Part shown: positions 45,956 to 54,626 of the stretch, one piece after another
Layout: each line of letters opens with the position of its first letter
Position numbering within the stretch: the first letter of the stretch is position 1
Source: Microcoleus vaginatus WJT46-NPBG5
GTDB taxonomy: Bacteria; Cyanobacteriota; Cyanobacteriia; Cyanobacteriales; Oscillatoriaceae
Assembly (NCBI GenBank): GCA_019359355.1
Contig: JAHHHM010000001.1
Location: forward strand, 124,001-188,000
Direction of reading: 5' to 3'
DNA length: 64,000 nucleotides
Notes under the pieces: generated by a model
What the model was told of the DNA's origin: nothing
Seen by the model: only the letters and a program-made list of their open reading frames with translations
Databases searched by the model: none
Position numbers and translations under genes: made by a program

Positions 45956-46969
45956 ATGCTTACTTCAAATTCACCCACTTTCAACGCCCTGTCGAACCCA
46001 ACTGAGCCGCTGATTGAATTGCCGCCCCTGCCGGTGAAGCGTCCGCTATTAATGGTAGGTCACGGTAGCCGCGATAACGAAGGCCGGCAAAATTTACTGG
46101 ATTTTGCCGCTGCCTATCAAGCCTTAGACAACTCGCGCCCAGTCGTGCCTTGTTTTCTGGAACTCACCGCCCCGACTATCCAGCAAGGCGTAGACGAGTG
46201 CGTTGAGCAAGGTTACACCGAAATGTCCGTGCTGCCGGTGCTCTTATTTGCGGCGCGTCACAATAAATTTGACGTGACGAATGAACTAGATCGGGCGCGG
46301 CAACGCCATCCCCAGGTGAAATTTCACTACGGGCGTCACTTTGGAATTACCCCAGGCATTCTAGAGTTATGGAAATCACGCTTGGCAGAACTCGACGATC
46401 CGCAGTGGAGTCGTTCCGATACCGTCTTGCTCTTTGTGGGACGTGGTTCCAGCGATCCGGATGCCAACGGCGACGTGTGCAAAATCGCCCGAATTCTCTG
46501 GGAGGGCAGCGGTTATCAAACCGTGGAAACTTGCTTTATCGGCATCACTCACCCTCGTTTAGAAGAAGGGTTTCGTCGCGCCAGTCTGTTCCAGCCAAAG
46601 CGAATTATCGTCCTGCCTTATTTTCTGTTCACCGGCGTGCTGGTTAAAAAGATTTTTGACATCACCGCCCAACAGCAAGAGCTGTTTCCAGACATTTCGA
46701 TGGTGTGTCTGCCAGAAATGGGAATTCACCCGCAACTGATGGGTGTTGTGCGGGAAAGGGAGATTGAAACCCAATTGGGGCAGGTGCAGATGAACTGTGA
46801 GATGTGTAAATTCCGGTTGGCTGCCGGCAATGGACATAGTGACAATCATCACCATCACCCCCATGAAAATGGTCACAACCATCACCACGGACACAACCAT
46901 TCTCATGCCGATGAAGATCCGTATGCTGATTTAGAGCAATATCACCAGCGAATTTGGCAAGCGCCTTAG
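45956..46969 (+). CDS. cbiX: Sirohydrochlorin cobaltochelatase CbiX with histidine-rich tail
   Basis: Inserts cobalt into sirohydrochlorin at the start of the anaerobic cobalamin route. It is the long, two-domain form (337 residues): domain 1 opens with [17 protein letters not shown], whose His binds the metal, and domain 2 has [16 protein letters not shown] and [15 protein letters not shown]. The C-terminus (about 285-325) is a histidine-rich tail ([18 protein letters not shown]), probably a metal store or delivery site, as in other cobalt chelatases. The cobalamin riboswitch just upstream matches this function. SipA follows 129 bp downstream. Confidence 0.94.
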   Translation: MLTSNSPTFNALSNPTEPLIELPPLPVKRPLLMVGHGSRDNEGRQNLLDFAAAYQALDNSRPVVPCFLELTAPTIQQGVDECVEQGYTEMSVLPVLLFAARHNKFDVTNELDRARQRHPQVKFHYGRHFGITPGILELWKSRLAELDDPQWSRSDTVLLFVGRGSSDPDANGDVCKIARILWEGSGYQTVETCFIGITHPRLEEGFRRASLFQPKRIIVLPYFLFTGVLVKKIFDITAQQQELFPDISMVCLPEMGIHPQLMGVVREREIETQLGQVQMNCEMCKFRLAAGNGHSDNHHHHPHENGHNHHHGHNHSHADEDPYADLEQYHQRIWQAP

Positions 46970-47098
46970 ACAACTGTCAGCCGGTTGGTGCTCGGTACAA
47001 ATTATGCAATTGGGAAGATAGACTGGAGATTCTAGAGAGTCTAAAGTCTGTAAAGACTTGATTGCATCTGTAAAAAGTCTGCCGAGCGCTAATCGCTG

Positions 47099-47365
47099 AT
47101 GTCTAAAGAATTTATTGTTGGCAAAAAAGTCCGACTGGTGGCGCTGCCGCCTTACGTGAAAACAGCAGAACCGAAGCCCATGCTGCGTCCGCCGAATGTG
47201 ATTCACTTGGGAGAAGAAGGCATCGTGCTTGATAGGCGTCCAGGGGATTTTTGGGGTGTGCGCTTTGAAAACGGGGCTTACTTAATGGAAGGTCAGTATA
47301 TCGAGGCAGTAGAAGACAGCGCAGACGCTACTGCTGCTTCTGAGGGGAAATTGCCCGCTCAATAA
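47099..47365 (+). CDS. sipA: Regulatory protein SipA (NblS-interacting)
   Basis: An 88-residue SH3-like-barrel protein of the SipA family (DUF3148), unique to cyanobacteria and plastids. The consensus is followed closely: FIVGKKVRLVALPPYVKTAE, PMLRPPNVIHLGEEGIVLDR and WGVRFENGAYLMEGQYIE. SipA binds the histidine kinase NblS (Hik33), which controls the high-light and nutrient-stress responses. The last ten residues are a non-conserved tail. A hairpin terminator follows. Confidence 0.93.
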   Translation: MSKEFIVGKKVRLVALPPYVKTAEPKPMLRPPNVIHLGEEGIVLDRRPGDFWGVRFENGAYLMEGQYIEAVEDSADATAASEGKLPAQ

Positions 47366-47376
47366 GTTAAAAAGAA

Positions 47377-47418
47377 GCAGAAAAATTTCACCCCTCAAGC
47401 AGTGGTGAAATTTTCTGC
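47377..47418 (+). terminator. Terminator of sipA
   Basis: GCAGAAAAATTTCACC and GGTGAAATTTTCTGC pair over 15 bp with one bulged A and an 11-nt loop, 12 bp past the stop codon. Confidence 0.75.
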
Positions 47419-47458
47419 CCTTCATCTGTAAAATTGAACTTCAAACACTAAAATTTTT

Positions 47459-48430
47459 ATGACTCGCTCAGCTACTCTAATTTTTAATCCGATTGCCGGT
47501 CAAGGCGATCCAGAGCAAGATTTAAGAACGATCTGGAAACTTTTGGAGCCGGATATTACATTAGATATTCAGTTGACTAGCAAAGAAGTGGGCGCGAATG
47601 AGCTGGCAAAACAAGCGATCTCACGCGGAATCGATCTGCTCATTGCTTCTGGAGGAGATGGCACTATTTCCTCTGCTGCGGAAGCTGCCATCGGCACCGG
47701 CATCCCGTTTGCTGTCATTCCTAGGGGAACGGCAAATGCGTTTGCCGGCGCACTAGGGCTTCCTAACACAATCCAAGCCGCTTGCGAAACGATTTTAGGT
47801 GGCCAAACCCGCGTGGTAGACGCAGCAACGTGTAATGGCCAACCAATGGTGTTACTCGCCGGCATTGGGTTAGAAGCTGAAGCAGTCGAACAAGCTGATC
47901 GCGAGTCTAAAAACTGGTTGGGAAAGCTGGCATACGTGATTGCCGGTTTGACAAAGTTAGGCGAAATCGAATCATTTGAAGCTGAAATAGAAATTGATAA
48001 CTTCGTCAGTAAGGTTCAAGCAATTGCAGTCACAATTGCCAATGCAGCACCCCCCACGTCGGTATTAGCGCAAGGGGCAGCCGGCGTGATTGCAGATGAT
48101 GGTTTATTAGATGTAACGATCGTTACGTCGGTAAATCAGTTAGAGGCCATTAACGCCATGACTAATTTATTGGGAACTGCTTTGCTAGGAACCGCTGCCG
48201 AGCGAGAAGATATTATTTACTTGCGGACAAAGCGCATTAAAGTCACAACAGAGCCGGCACAGAAAGTCGTATTAGATGGAGAATTAATTGGCACACCATC
48301 GGTGGAAATTGAGTGCATTCCAGGGGGTTTAACAGTTGTGGTGCCGGCTACAGAAGAACAGACAACAGAAGAGGCGACAGAAGAGACAACAGAAGAGGCA
48401 ACAGAAGAGACAATGAGAGCTTTTGGTTAA
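47459..48430 (+). CDS. YegS/diacylglycerol-kinase-family lipid kinase
   Basis: A 323-residue cytoplasmic kinase of the DAGK_cat family, which phosphorylates a lipid such as diacylglycerol. Visible motifs: LIFNPIAGQG at the start, IASGGDGTISSAAEAAIGTG, partly quoted as the ATP/glycine-rich loop SGGDGT, and PRGTANAFAGALGLP. The C-terminal YegS subdomain ends about residue 300. Beyond it lies a run of TTEEATEE repeats encoded by near-identical 15-nt units (ACAGAAGAGRCRACA), unlike the compact end of relatives and probably a recent expansion. Confidence 0.88.
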   Translation: MTRSATLIFNPIAGQGDPEQDLRTIWKLLEPDITLDIQLTSKEVGANELAKQAISRGIDLLIASGGDGTISSAAEAAIGTGIPFAVIPRGTANAFAGALGLPNTIQAACETILGGQTRVVDAATCNGQPMVLLAGIGLEAEAVEQADRESKNWLGKLAYVIAGLTKLGEIESFEAEIEIDNFVSKVQAIAVTIANAAPPTSVLAQGAAGVIADDGLLDVTIVTSVNQLEAINAMTNLLGTALLGTAAEREDIIYLRTKRIKVTTEPAQKVVLDGELIGTPSVEIECIPGGLTVVVPATEEQTTEEATEETTEEATEETMRAFG

Positions 48431-48512
48431 AAGCGCAGCTAAACAAAAAAACTCACCAACTCAGGCTAAAAACCTTAGCAAAGAAACGTAAGATATCTGC
48501 ATCTGCTTGTCG

Positions 48513-48526
48513 GCACGCTGCGCTAT
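48513..48526 (-). repeat. Short palindromic GCGCAGCGTG-type repeat
   Basis: GCACGCTGCGCTAT between the lipid kinase and cysteine desulfurase genes. Relatives occur at 54537-54549, 61753-61763 and 61842-61854. Confidence 0.5.
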
Positions 48527-48572
48527 CATCTGCGGTAAAAAAAATCAACCTTTTCAAAACAACCAAAAACTT

Positions 48573-49745
48573 CTACTTGAAAGTTGTAACTGCCGACAAT
48601 TGCCGCAAAGATTGAATCGCAGTAACAGCGTGTTGAGCCACATTATCAATTTCTTCTTCAGTATTAAACCGGCCAATACCAAACCGAATCGAGGCATAAG
48701 CCAAGGTTTCTGGCAGTCCCAACCCTTGCAAAACATGGGAGGGGGCAATTTTAGCAGCAGTGCACGCTGAACCCGAAGACACCGCAACCACCGGCTGCAA
48801 ACCCAACAGCAAAGCTTGTCCGTCAACGCCTTCAACACTGATATTTAAGTTACCCGGTAGCCGCTGGGTAGGATGGCCATTGAGATGAATACCTGGTAGC
48901 CGGTTTAGCTGTTCCCAAAGCCTGTCTCTGAGTGCTTTTTGGCGTTCTGCCTCTGACTGCATTTCTGAAAGTGCCAGTTCCACTGCCTTGCCAAACCCGA
49001 CGATCTGCGGCGTGTAAAGCGTACCCGATCGCATTCCCCGTTCATGCCCTCCCCCGTGCATTTGGGGTGCTAGCTGAACTCTGGGGTTGCGCCGGCGCAC
49101 ATAAAGGGCACCAATTCCTTTTGGCGCATAAATTTTGTGTCCGGTTAGGGACATGAGATCGATGTTCATCGCTTGCACATCCAGGGGAATTTTGCCGATT
49201 GCTTGGGCGGCATCCGTGTGGAAAAGCACATTGCGATCACGACATATTGCCCCAATTTCTGCTGCCGGTTGAATCACCCCAATCTCGTTATTTGCCACCA
49301 TTACTGATACTAAAATTGTATCGGGACGGATGGCTTGTTCTAATTGGGCTAAATCGATTAACCCATCACCGCACACTGGCAAGTAAGTAATTTCAAATCC
49401 CAGTGTTTGCAAATACGCGCACGGATCAAGCACGGCGTTATGTTCTGTTGCCACAGTTATCAGGTGCCGGCCTTTGCTGAAATAAGCCTCTGCAACACCT
49501 TTAATGGCTAAATTATTCGCTTCTGTTGCGCCGCTGGTAAAGACAATTTCTTCCGGTGTGGCATTAATCGCATCTGCCAAAATCTGCCTTGCTTGTTTAA
49601 CAGCCGCTTCCGCTTCCCAGCCATACTGATGACTGACGCTGGCAGGGTTTCCAAAATGTTCTGTGAAATAAGGCAGCATAGCAGCGAGTACCCGCTCATC
49701 AAGGGGAGTTGTCGCGTGATTATCGAGATAAATAGGCCGAGGCAT
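48573..49745 (-). CDS. Cysteine desulfurase (NifS/IscS family)
   Basis: A 390-residue pyridoxal-phosphate enzyme that removes sulfur from cysteine for Fe-S cluster assembly. Class I (IscS/NifS) layout: IYLDNHATTPLDERVL at the start, TSGATEANNLAIKG, TEHNAVLDPC, NNEIGVIQP, the PLP lysine in LMSLTGHKIYAPKG, and the sulfur-carrying Cys in AVSSGSACTAAK near 330. The conserved GGGHERGMRSGT loop is intact. It stands alone without an IscU gene, as is common in cyanobacteria. Its promoter shares the upstream region that carries an NtcA-type box at 49843. Confidence 0.93.
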   Translation of the reverse strand: MPRPIYLDNHATTPLDERVLAAMLPYFTEHFGNPASVSHQYGWEAEAAVKQARQILADAINATPEEIVFTSGATEANNLAIKGVAEAYFSKGRHLITVATEHNAVLDPCAYLQTLGFEITYLPVCGDGLIDLAQLEQAIRPDTILVSVMVANNEIGVIQPAAEIGAICRDRNVLFHTDAAQAIGKIPLDVQAMNIDLMSLTGHKIYAPKGIGALYVRRRNPRVQLAPQMHGGGHERGMRSGTLYTPQIVGFGKAVELALSEMQSEAERQKALRDRLWEQLNRLPGIHLNGHPTQRLPGNLNISVEGVDGQALLLGLQPVVAVSSGSACTAAKIAPSHVLQGLGLPETLAYASIRFGIGRFNTEEEIDNVAQHAVTAIQSLRQLSAVTTFK

Positions 49746-49842
49746 TGTTTTTAACTTTTAGAGTTTAGATAGTGTTGTTGGTTGCCGACATTTTAAAGTT
49801 TAAATTGAGGTTGTTTCTGATTGCCGATTGTATAAATATTTA

Positions 49843-49856
49843 GTAAGGGGTATTAC
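49843..49856. promoter_or_regulatory. Candidate NtcA-binding box 1
   Basis: GTAAGGGGTATTAC fits the GTA-N8-TAC consensus of the global nitrogen regulator NtcA. It is 98 bp upstream of the cysteine desulfurase start and 573 bp upstream of the BMP gene. No well-spaced -10 box is seen, so chance occurrence is possible. Confidence 0.45.
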
Positions 49857-50305
49857 TCAACTGGGTTTTATCAAAAAAATAATTAACTTTAGCTGCAAGT
49901 GTCATTAAAATTTTAACGCATCTAGTAAGACTAAATCAAACAAGTATTAGAACTCGTGCTTTCTGCCGGCATCTTATAAGAGGGCTGTTTCATTTTCCTA
50001 AAACCCGCCAGGGACTAACGAAAATGACAAACACTCACTCATATCCGTCCCTATTGCCACAGATGCAGGCCGGCAACTTGCAAACCGCTATAAAAAGATA
50101 CATTTCTCAATTTGACAAATATTCCTTAATATGCATCTAACTTTACCGATTATCAGCCGTTTTTCACCGGAGTTTTTTCTGCTTTGTTGGTGCCGGCAGC
50201 AGACAGCGAGACATCCTAAGATTTAGGCGCTAATAATGCCTCAATAATGATTTATTCAGCCCCGATTTGTGAGCTAGAGGGCAAAAACCTGAAATTATTA
50301 TAATT

Positions 50306-50319
50306 GTATTTGTTGATAC
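50306..50319 (+). promoter_or_regulatory. Candidate NtcA-binding box 2 (nitrogen-cluster promoter)
   Basis: GTATTTGTTGATAC fits GTA-N8-TAC and sits in an extended palindrome TTGTATTTGTTGATACAA. A -10-like TTTGAT starts 22 nt after the box, the spacing of NtcA-activated promoters, and the BMP start codon follows at 110 nt. The position and symmetry make this the likely promoter of the cluster. Confidence 0.65.
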
Positions 50320-50428
50320 AAACATAATTCCGTAAGCAGTGTTTGATTTGCTTATTCTTCTGAATTAACCCCAACTAAATATTAACTCACTTAAGACATC
50401 TTCATAATTCTTTATAGGAAAAAAAAGA

Positions 50429-51610
50429 GTGAGCGACAGACGTTTCATGTCCTTATCACGCCGTCAGGTTATTCGGGGCATTTTAGCCACGACAGCCTTT
50501 GGAGTTACCTCAAAATTTGGCACTGGATGCAGTTCCTCAACCGGCACTAAAGCTAATTCCCCTAGAGAAGGCAAGCCGATTGTGATGGGTTTCATTTATG
50601 TTGGCCCAAAAGATGATTACGGTTACAGTCAAGCCCACGCTGAAGGAAGGGCCGGCGTTGCCAAACTTTCCTGGGTAAAAACTGTTGAAGAAGCTAATGT
50701 TTCTGAAACGACTGCGGTAGAAGAAACAATGCGAAATATGATCGAGCAAGACGGAGCAACCGTTTTGTTTCCCACCTCGTTTGGCTACTTCGATCCGCAT
50801 ATTTTGAAAATCGCAAAAGACTATCCTGAAGTTCAATTTATCCACTGTGGAGGACTTTATCAGGAAGGCGTTCACCCCTCAAACGCTGGCAGTTATTTTG
50901 GCTACATAGATGAAGCTGAATATATCGCCGGCATTGTTGCCGCCCATACTTCCAAAACCGGCAAGCTTGGATTTATTGCTGCTAAACCGATTCCTCAAGT
51001 CCTGAGAAATATCAACAGTTTTACCCTAGGCGCACGCAGCGTTAAACCAGAGGTGACCACTCAAGTTATTTTCACCGGCGATTGGTCAGTGCCGGTGAAA
51101 GAAGCGGAAGCTGCTAACAGTATGGCAGACCAAGGTGTTGATGTTCTCACCTGTCATGTAGACAGCCCCAAAGTTGTGGTAGAAACCGCAGAAAAGCGCG
51201 GTATTTTCTCTAGCGGCTATCACGCAAATCAAACAACGCTGGCTCCTAAAGGATATTTAACCGGCGCAGAATGGGATTGGACAAATGTTTATTCCAAATA
51301 TGCCGAAATGATCAAAGCCGGTAAAACCTTAATGAATGGGGGAATTCCTCATATCGTGCGCGGCGGCTTAAAAGATGGCTTTTTGAAACTATCAGACTAT
51401 GGCCCCGCCGTCACAGTGGAAGCCAAAAAAGATGCTGACGCGGCAAAAGAAAAATTTCTTAGCGACAGCATGATTGTTTACAAAGGAGAAATTAAAGATA
51501 ACACCGGCAAAGTTGTCATTCCAACCGGCAAAGATTTCAAACAGCAAGACGGTGAACTCGAAAAAATGAATTGGCTAGTTGCCGGAGTCGTCGGCAATGC
51601 CGGCAGTTAA
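50429..51610 (+). CDS. BMP-family substrate-binding lipoprotein of an ABC importer
   Basis: A 393-residue periplasmic binding protein of the BMP/PnrA-like group, usually linked to purine nucleosides but variable in ligand. GTG 50429 follows AGGA at about 10 nt; ATG 50447 is an alternative. The leader SRRQVIRGILATTAFG is a twin-arginine signal and GTGCSSS gives a lipobox. The mature part shows MGFIYVGPKDDYGYSQAHAEG, quoted in part as the ligand strand, then ATVLFPTSFGY, NAGSYFGYIDEAEYIAG and DVLTCHVDSPKVVVE. It begins the operon that includes hydrolases for biuret-like compounds, so a nitrogen-rich ligand is more likely than a nucleoside. Confidence 0.88.
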   Translation: MSDRRFMSLSRRQVIRGILATTAFGVTSKFGTGCSSSTGTKANSPREGKPIVMGFIYVGPKDDYGYSQAHAEGRAGVAKLSWVKTVEEANVSETTAVEETMRNMIEQDGATVLFPTSFGYFDPHILKIAKDYPEVQFIHCGGLYQEGVHPSNAGSYFGYIDEAEYIAGIVAAHTSKTGKLGFIAAKPIPQVLRNINSFTLGARSVKPEVTTQVIFTGDWSVPVKEAEAANSMADQGVDVLTCHVDSPKVVVETAEKRGIFSSGYHANQTTLAPKGYLTGAEWDWTNVYSKYAEMIKAGKTLMNGGIPHIVRGGLKDGFLKLSDYGPAVTVEAKKDADAAKEKFLSDSMIVYKGEIKDNTGKVVIPTGKDFKQQDGELEKMNWLVAGVVGNAGS

Positions 51611-51681
51611 AACAACCTTTTCCCATCCCCATACCTTTAGGTTGGCGAAGCCTTGCCCTATCCCCAATGCCCAAATAAATT

Positions 51682-52806
51682 ATGATTAACCGGCACAATT
51701 GGCGTGGAACCTTAGAAGCAGTCTGCATCCCAATCGCTGCCCTTCTCTGCTCATTAATTCTTTTTGGAATTTTTTGTGCCCTCGCCGGAGCCAATCCTTT
51801 CGAGGTTTATGGCTCAATTTACAAAGCAGCTTTTGGCAATTGGTACTCGTTTCAAAACACATTAATTCGGGCTGCTCCTTTAATGCTAAGCGCCCTTTGT
51901 ACAGCACTTCCCGCTCGTTTAGGGTTGGTAATTATTGGCAATGAAGGTGCGCTCGTAATAGGGGGAATTGGAGCTGTAGCGGCTGGACTTGCCCTTTCTT
52001 CCGCACCGGCAACCATTGTGCAAATAGGCATGGCACTTGCCGGCATGATTTGTGGTGGGTTGTGGATCGGCGCCGTGGGAGCGTTGCGCCACTACCGCGC
52101 AGTGAATGAAACCATCAGCAGTTTGCTGCTAAATTACATTGCGATCGCCCTCCTCAACCATTTGGTGAGCGGCCCGATGCGTGACCCCAGTTCCCTCAAT
52201 AAGCCCTCCAGCTACCCGATTGCCGAGGTCAATATGCTGGGCACCATCCCCGGCACTCGCGTTCATTACGGGCTAATTTACGGGTTAATTGCCTGTGCGA
52301 TCGCCTACTTCCTGATCCAGCGCACCACCTTTGGCTTTGCAGCGCGGACTGCCGGCGGCAATGTTCGAGCAGCTAGAATTGCCGGTCTGCCGGTTGGCAA
52401 GTTAACAATGGCAATTTGTTTTCTTGCCGGTTCTTGTGCGGGATTAGCCGGCATGGTGGAAGTTGCCGCCGTGCACGGTCGTGCCAATGAATCCCTGAAT
52501 GCCAACTACGGTTACAGCGGCATTTTAGTTGCCTTCATCGCCCGACATAATCCCCTCGCCGCAACTTTAGTGGCAATTTTACTCGGTGGAATCCTCGCCA
52601 GTGGAGGCATTTTGCAACGAGCGCACGGTTTACCCGACGCAACTGTTTTAGTGTTTCAAGGGCTAGTTTTCTTAGTCGTTCTGTATAGTGAATCGCTCTA
52701 CGGACGGTTAGCAATCTTTAAAGAAGGCATCGGAAAAAAGGATCAGGGAACCGGGCCAGACTCCCTACCTCCTATCCCAAATCCTCAAGCACCCATTCCC
52801 AGTTAA
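51682..52806 (+). CDS. ABC permease 1 of the BMP-type importer
   Basis: A 374-residue permease of the BPD_transp_2 family with eight to ten helices, the first of two that pair in nucleoside-type (YufP/Q-like) importers. Marks: LIRAAPLMLSALCTALPARLG, partly quoted, then GNEGALVIGGIGAVAAG, AVNETISSLLLNYIAIAL and the coupling region RTAGGNVRAARIAGLPVG. The second permease follows after 38 bp. The tail (DQGTGPDSLPPIPNPQAPIPS, partly quoted) is Pro-rich and unconserved. Confidence 0.9.
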   Translation: MINRHNWRGTLEAVCIPIAALLCSLILFGIFCALAGANPFEVYGSIYKAAFGNWYSFQNTLIRAAPLMLSALCTALPARLGLVIIGNEGALVIGGIGAVAAGLALSSAPATIVQIGMALAGMICGGLWIGAVGALRHYRAVNETISSLLLNYIAIALLNHLVSGPMRDPSSLNKPSSYPIAEVNMLGTIPGTRVHYGLIYGLIACAIAYFLIQRTTFGFAARTAGGNVRAARIAGLPVGKLTMAICFLAGSCAGLAGMVEVAAVHGRANESLNANYGYSGILVAFIARHNPLAATLVAILLGGILASGGILQRAHGLPDATVLVFQGLVFLVVLYSESLYGRLAIFKEGIGKKDQGTGPDSLPPIPNPQAPIPS

Positions 52807-52844
52807 CCGCATTTGAATATTAGAAAAATAAGGATAAAAAACAA

Positions 52845-53771
52845 ATGAGTGCAGAAGCATTAGGTTGGTGGGGAGTTCCTTTAGCAATTGCAGCCGGCAC
52901 CTTGCGAGGAAGTGCGCCATTTCTGTTTGTCAGTTTGGGGGAATGTATAACAGAAAAAAGCGGCAAAATTAACTTGGGATTAGAAGGAACGTTGCTCACC
53001 GGCGCAATGACCGCTTACGCCATTTCTTATTTAACCGACTCCCCTTGGCTAGGGGTATTAGTTGCAGGAATTGCCGGGATGCTATTAGGATTCATTCACG
53101 GCTGGCTTTCCCAACAACCGAGGGTGAATGATATTGCCGTTGGCATTGCCATGATTATTTTTGGTAGCGGTATTGCTTTTTTCTTTGGCAAACCCTTTAT
53201 TCAACCTTCAGCGCCTCAATTGCCGACGATTGATTTAGGAACTTGGAGTTCTTTACCTCAGATTCAATCTGCCTTAAAAATCAGCCCGCTTTTCCTGCTA
53301 GGCGTGATCATTGCTCCCCTAATGCAGTGGTTTTTTAAATCAACGCGTTGGGGTTTATTTATCCGCGCGGTTGGCGATAGTCCAGATGCGGCAAGAGCAA
53401 TGGGAATTTCTGTTTTTAAAGTGAGAATGCTAAGCATCATCGCCGGCAGCTTTTTAGCCGGCATTGGAGGCGCTTACTTATCCCTTTATTATCCCGGTAG
53501 TTGGAATGAGCGGATTTCTAGCGGACAGGGATTAATGGCAGTCGCACTCGTCATTTTTGCACGTTGGAATCCCATTCAATGTTTATACGCTTCTTTGCTA
53601 TTTGGTGGGGCGCAAGCCATAGGGCCGGCTTTACAATCGGTTGGCGTCAATTCTTATTATTATTTATGGAATGCTTCGCCCTACATTCTAACTTTAGCAA
53701 TCATGATTCTTACCTGTTCTCCCAAACGGACTTTAACAGGTGCCCCTGGGGCGTTAGGAACAAACAGTTAG
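52845..53771 (+). CDS. ABC permease 2 of the BMP-type importer
   Basis: A 308-residue BPD_transp_2 permease, partner of the gene just upstream. Marks: GTLRGSAPFLFVSLGECITEKSGKINLGLEG, quoted in part (GECITEKSGKINLGLEG), QPRVNDIAVGIAMIIFGSGIAF, partly quoted, and the coupling region VGDSPDAARAMGISVFKVR. The EKxGxxNLGxEG motif is the family signature of this second permease type. It is followed 53 bp later by the biuret-hydrolase-like gene on the same strand. Confidence 0.9.
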   Translation: MSAEALGWWGVPLAIAAGTLRGSAPFLFVSLGECITEKSGKINLGLEGTLLTGAMTAYAISYLTDSPWLGVLVAGIAGMLLGFIHGWLSQQPRVNDIAVGIAMIIFGSGIAFFFGKPFIQPSAPQLPTIDLGTWSSLPQIQSALKISPLFLLGVIIAPLMQWFFKSTRWGLFIRAVGDSPDAARAMGISVFKVRMLSIIAGSFLAGIGGAYLSLYYPGSWNERISSGQGLMAVALVIFARWNPIQCLYASLLFGGAQAIGPALQSVGVNSYYYLWNASPYILTLAIMILTCSPKRTLTGAPGALGTNS

Positions 53772-53824
53772 CAATTAAATCTCGATTTTTTCACAATTCA
53801 CCTAGCTGAAATCTAAACTTAATT

Positions 53825-54508
53825 ATGGGACGTTTTGTTGAAGCTGATCCTTATCTCTATCCCTATAATGGCGATCTGCGTCCAGAAAATACTGTTTTGC
53901 TGATTATTGATATGCAGACAGATTTTTGTGGCGTTGGTGGCTATGTTGATAAAATGGGTTACGATTTATCACTAACTCGCGCACCCATTGAGCCAATTAA
54001 ACGAGTTTTAGAAGTTGCACGGGCTAAAAAGTTTCATGTGATTCACACCCGCGAAGGACACCGCCCTGATTTATCTGATTTGCCAGAAAATAAACAATGG
54101 CGTTCGCGTCAAATTGGTGCCGGCATTGGTGATCCTGGCCCTTGTGGGAAGATTTTAATTCGAGGTGAAGCCGGTTGGGAAATTATTCCAGAACTTGCCC
54201 CTTTACCGGGAGAAACTGTGATTGATAAGCCGGGAAAAGGGTCTTTTTATGCAACAGATTTAGATTTACTTCTCAGACGTAAAGGCATCCAAAATATTAT
54301 TTTAGCCGGCATTACGACGGATGTCTGTGTTCACACAACGATGCGGGATGCGAATGATCGCGGTTATGAATGTTTGCTGCTTTCTGATTGCACCGGCGCA
54401 ACGGATTATGGCAATTATTTGGCGGCTTTGAAAATGATCAAAATGCAAGGGGGTGTTTTTGGGGCTGTGGCGGATTCACGGGCGTTTATTGAGGGGATAA
54501 ATGATTAA
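53825..54508 (+). CDS. biuH: Cysteine hydrolase of isochorismatase fold, biuret amidohydrolase-like
   Basis: A 227-residue isochorismatase-like cysteine hydrolase. The family triad is visible: Asp in [12 protein letters not shown], Lys in [15 protein letters not shown] and Cys in [19 protein letters not shown]. The N-terminus ([18 protein letters not shown]) and the blocks [26 protein letters not shown] and [10 protein letters not shown] agree closely with the Rhizobium biuret hydrolase BiuH as I remember it, which makes allophanate and ammonia from biuret. Ureidoacrylate amidohydrolase RutB is the main alternative, but no rut genes are near. Located inside the importer operon. Confidence 0.82.
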   Translation: MGRFVEADPYLYPYNGDLRPENTVLLIIDMQTDFCGVGGYVDKMGYDLSLTRAPIEPIKRVLEVARAKKFHVIHTREGHRPDLSDLPENKQWRSRQIGAGIGDPGPCGKILIRGEAGWEIIPELAPLPGETVIDKPGKGSFYATDLDLLLRRKGIQNIILAGITTDVCVHTTMRDANDRGYECLLLSDCTGATDYGNYLAALKMIKMQGGVFGAVADSRAFIEGIND

Positions 54509-54520
54509 AGTTTTTGGATG

Positions 54521-54579
54521 TTTTTAACCACAGATGATAGCGCAGCGTGGCGCTAGCCATACACAGATGAATACAGATG
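54521..54579 (+). repeat. AACCACAGAT-type repeat interrupted by a GCGCAGCGTG element
   Basis: TTTTTAACCACAGATG (54521-54536) and ACACAGATGAATACAGATG (54561-54579) belong to the dispersed repeat of 12518. Between them sits ATAGCGCAGCGTGGCGCTAG (54537-54556), a member of the palindromic family of 61753, as if one repeat had inserted into another. Confidence 0.6.
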
Positions 54580-54626
54580 TAGAGGTAGGCTGTCTTTAGG
54601 TACATACAAATAGGAGGGATGTTAAA

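Larger units (their letters stand above)
49746..50428. other. Divergent control region before the nitrogen cluster
   Basis: 683 bp between the cysteine desulfurase and the BMP gene. It holds the two GTA-N8-TAC boxes listed separately and an open frame of 38 codons at 50023 (MTNTHSYPSLLPQMQ) with no ribosome site, which I do not call a gene. No repeat or terminator was found. Confidence 0.5.

Noticed and set aside
50023-50139. 38-codon frame in the control region of the nitrogen cluster
   Set aside because: No ribosome site, no homology that I recognise, and it lies between the two candidate NtcA boxes.
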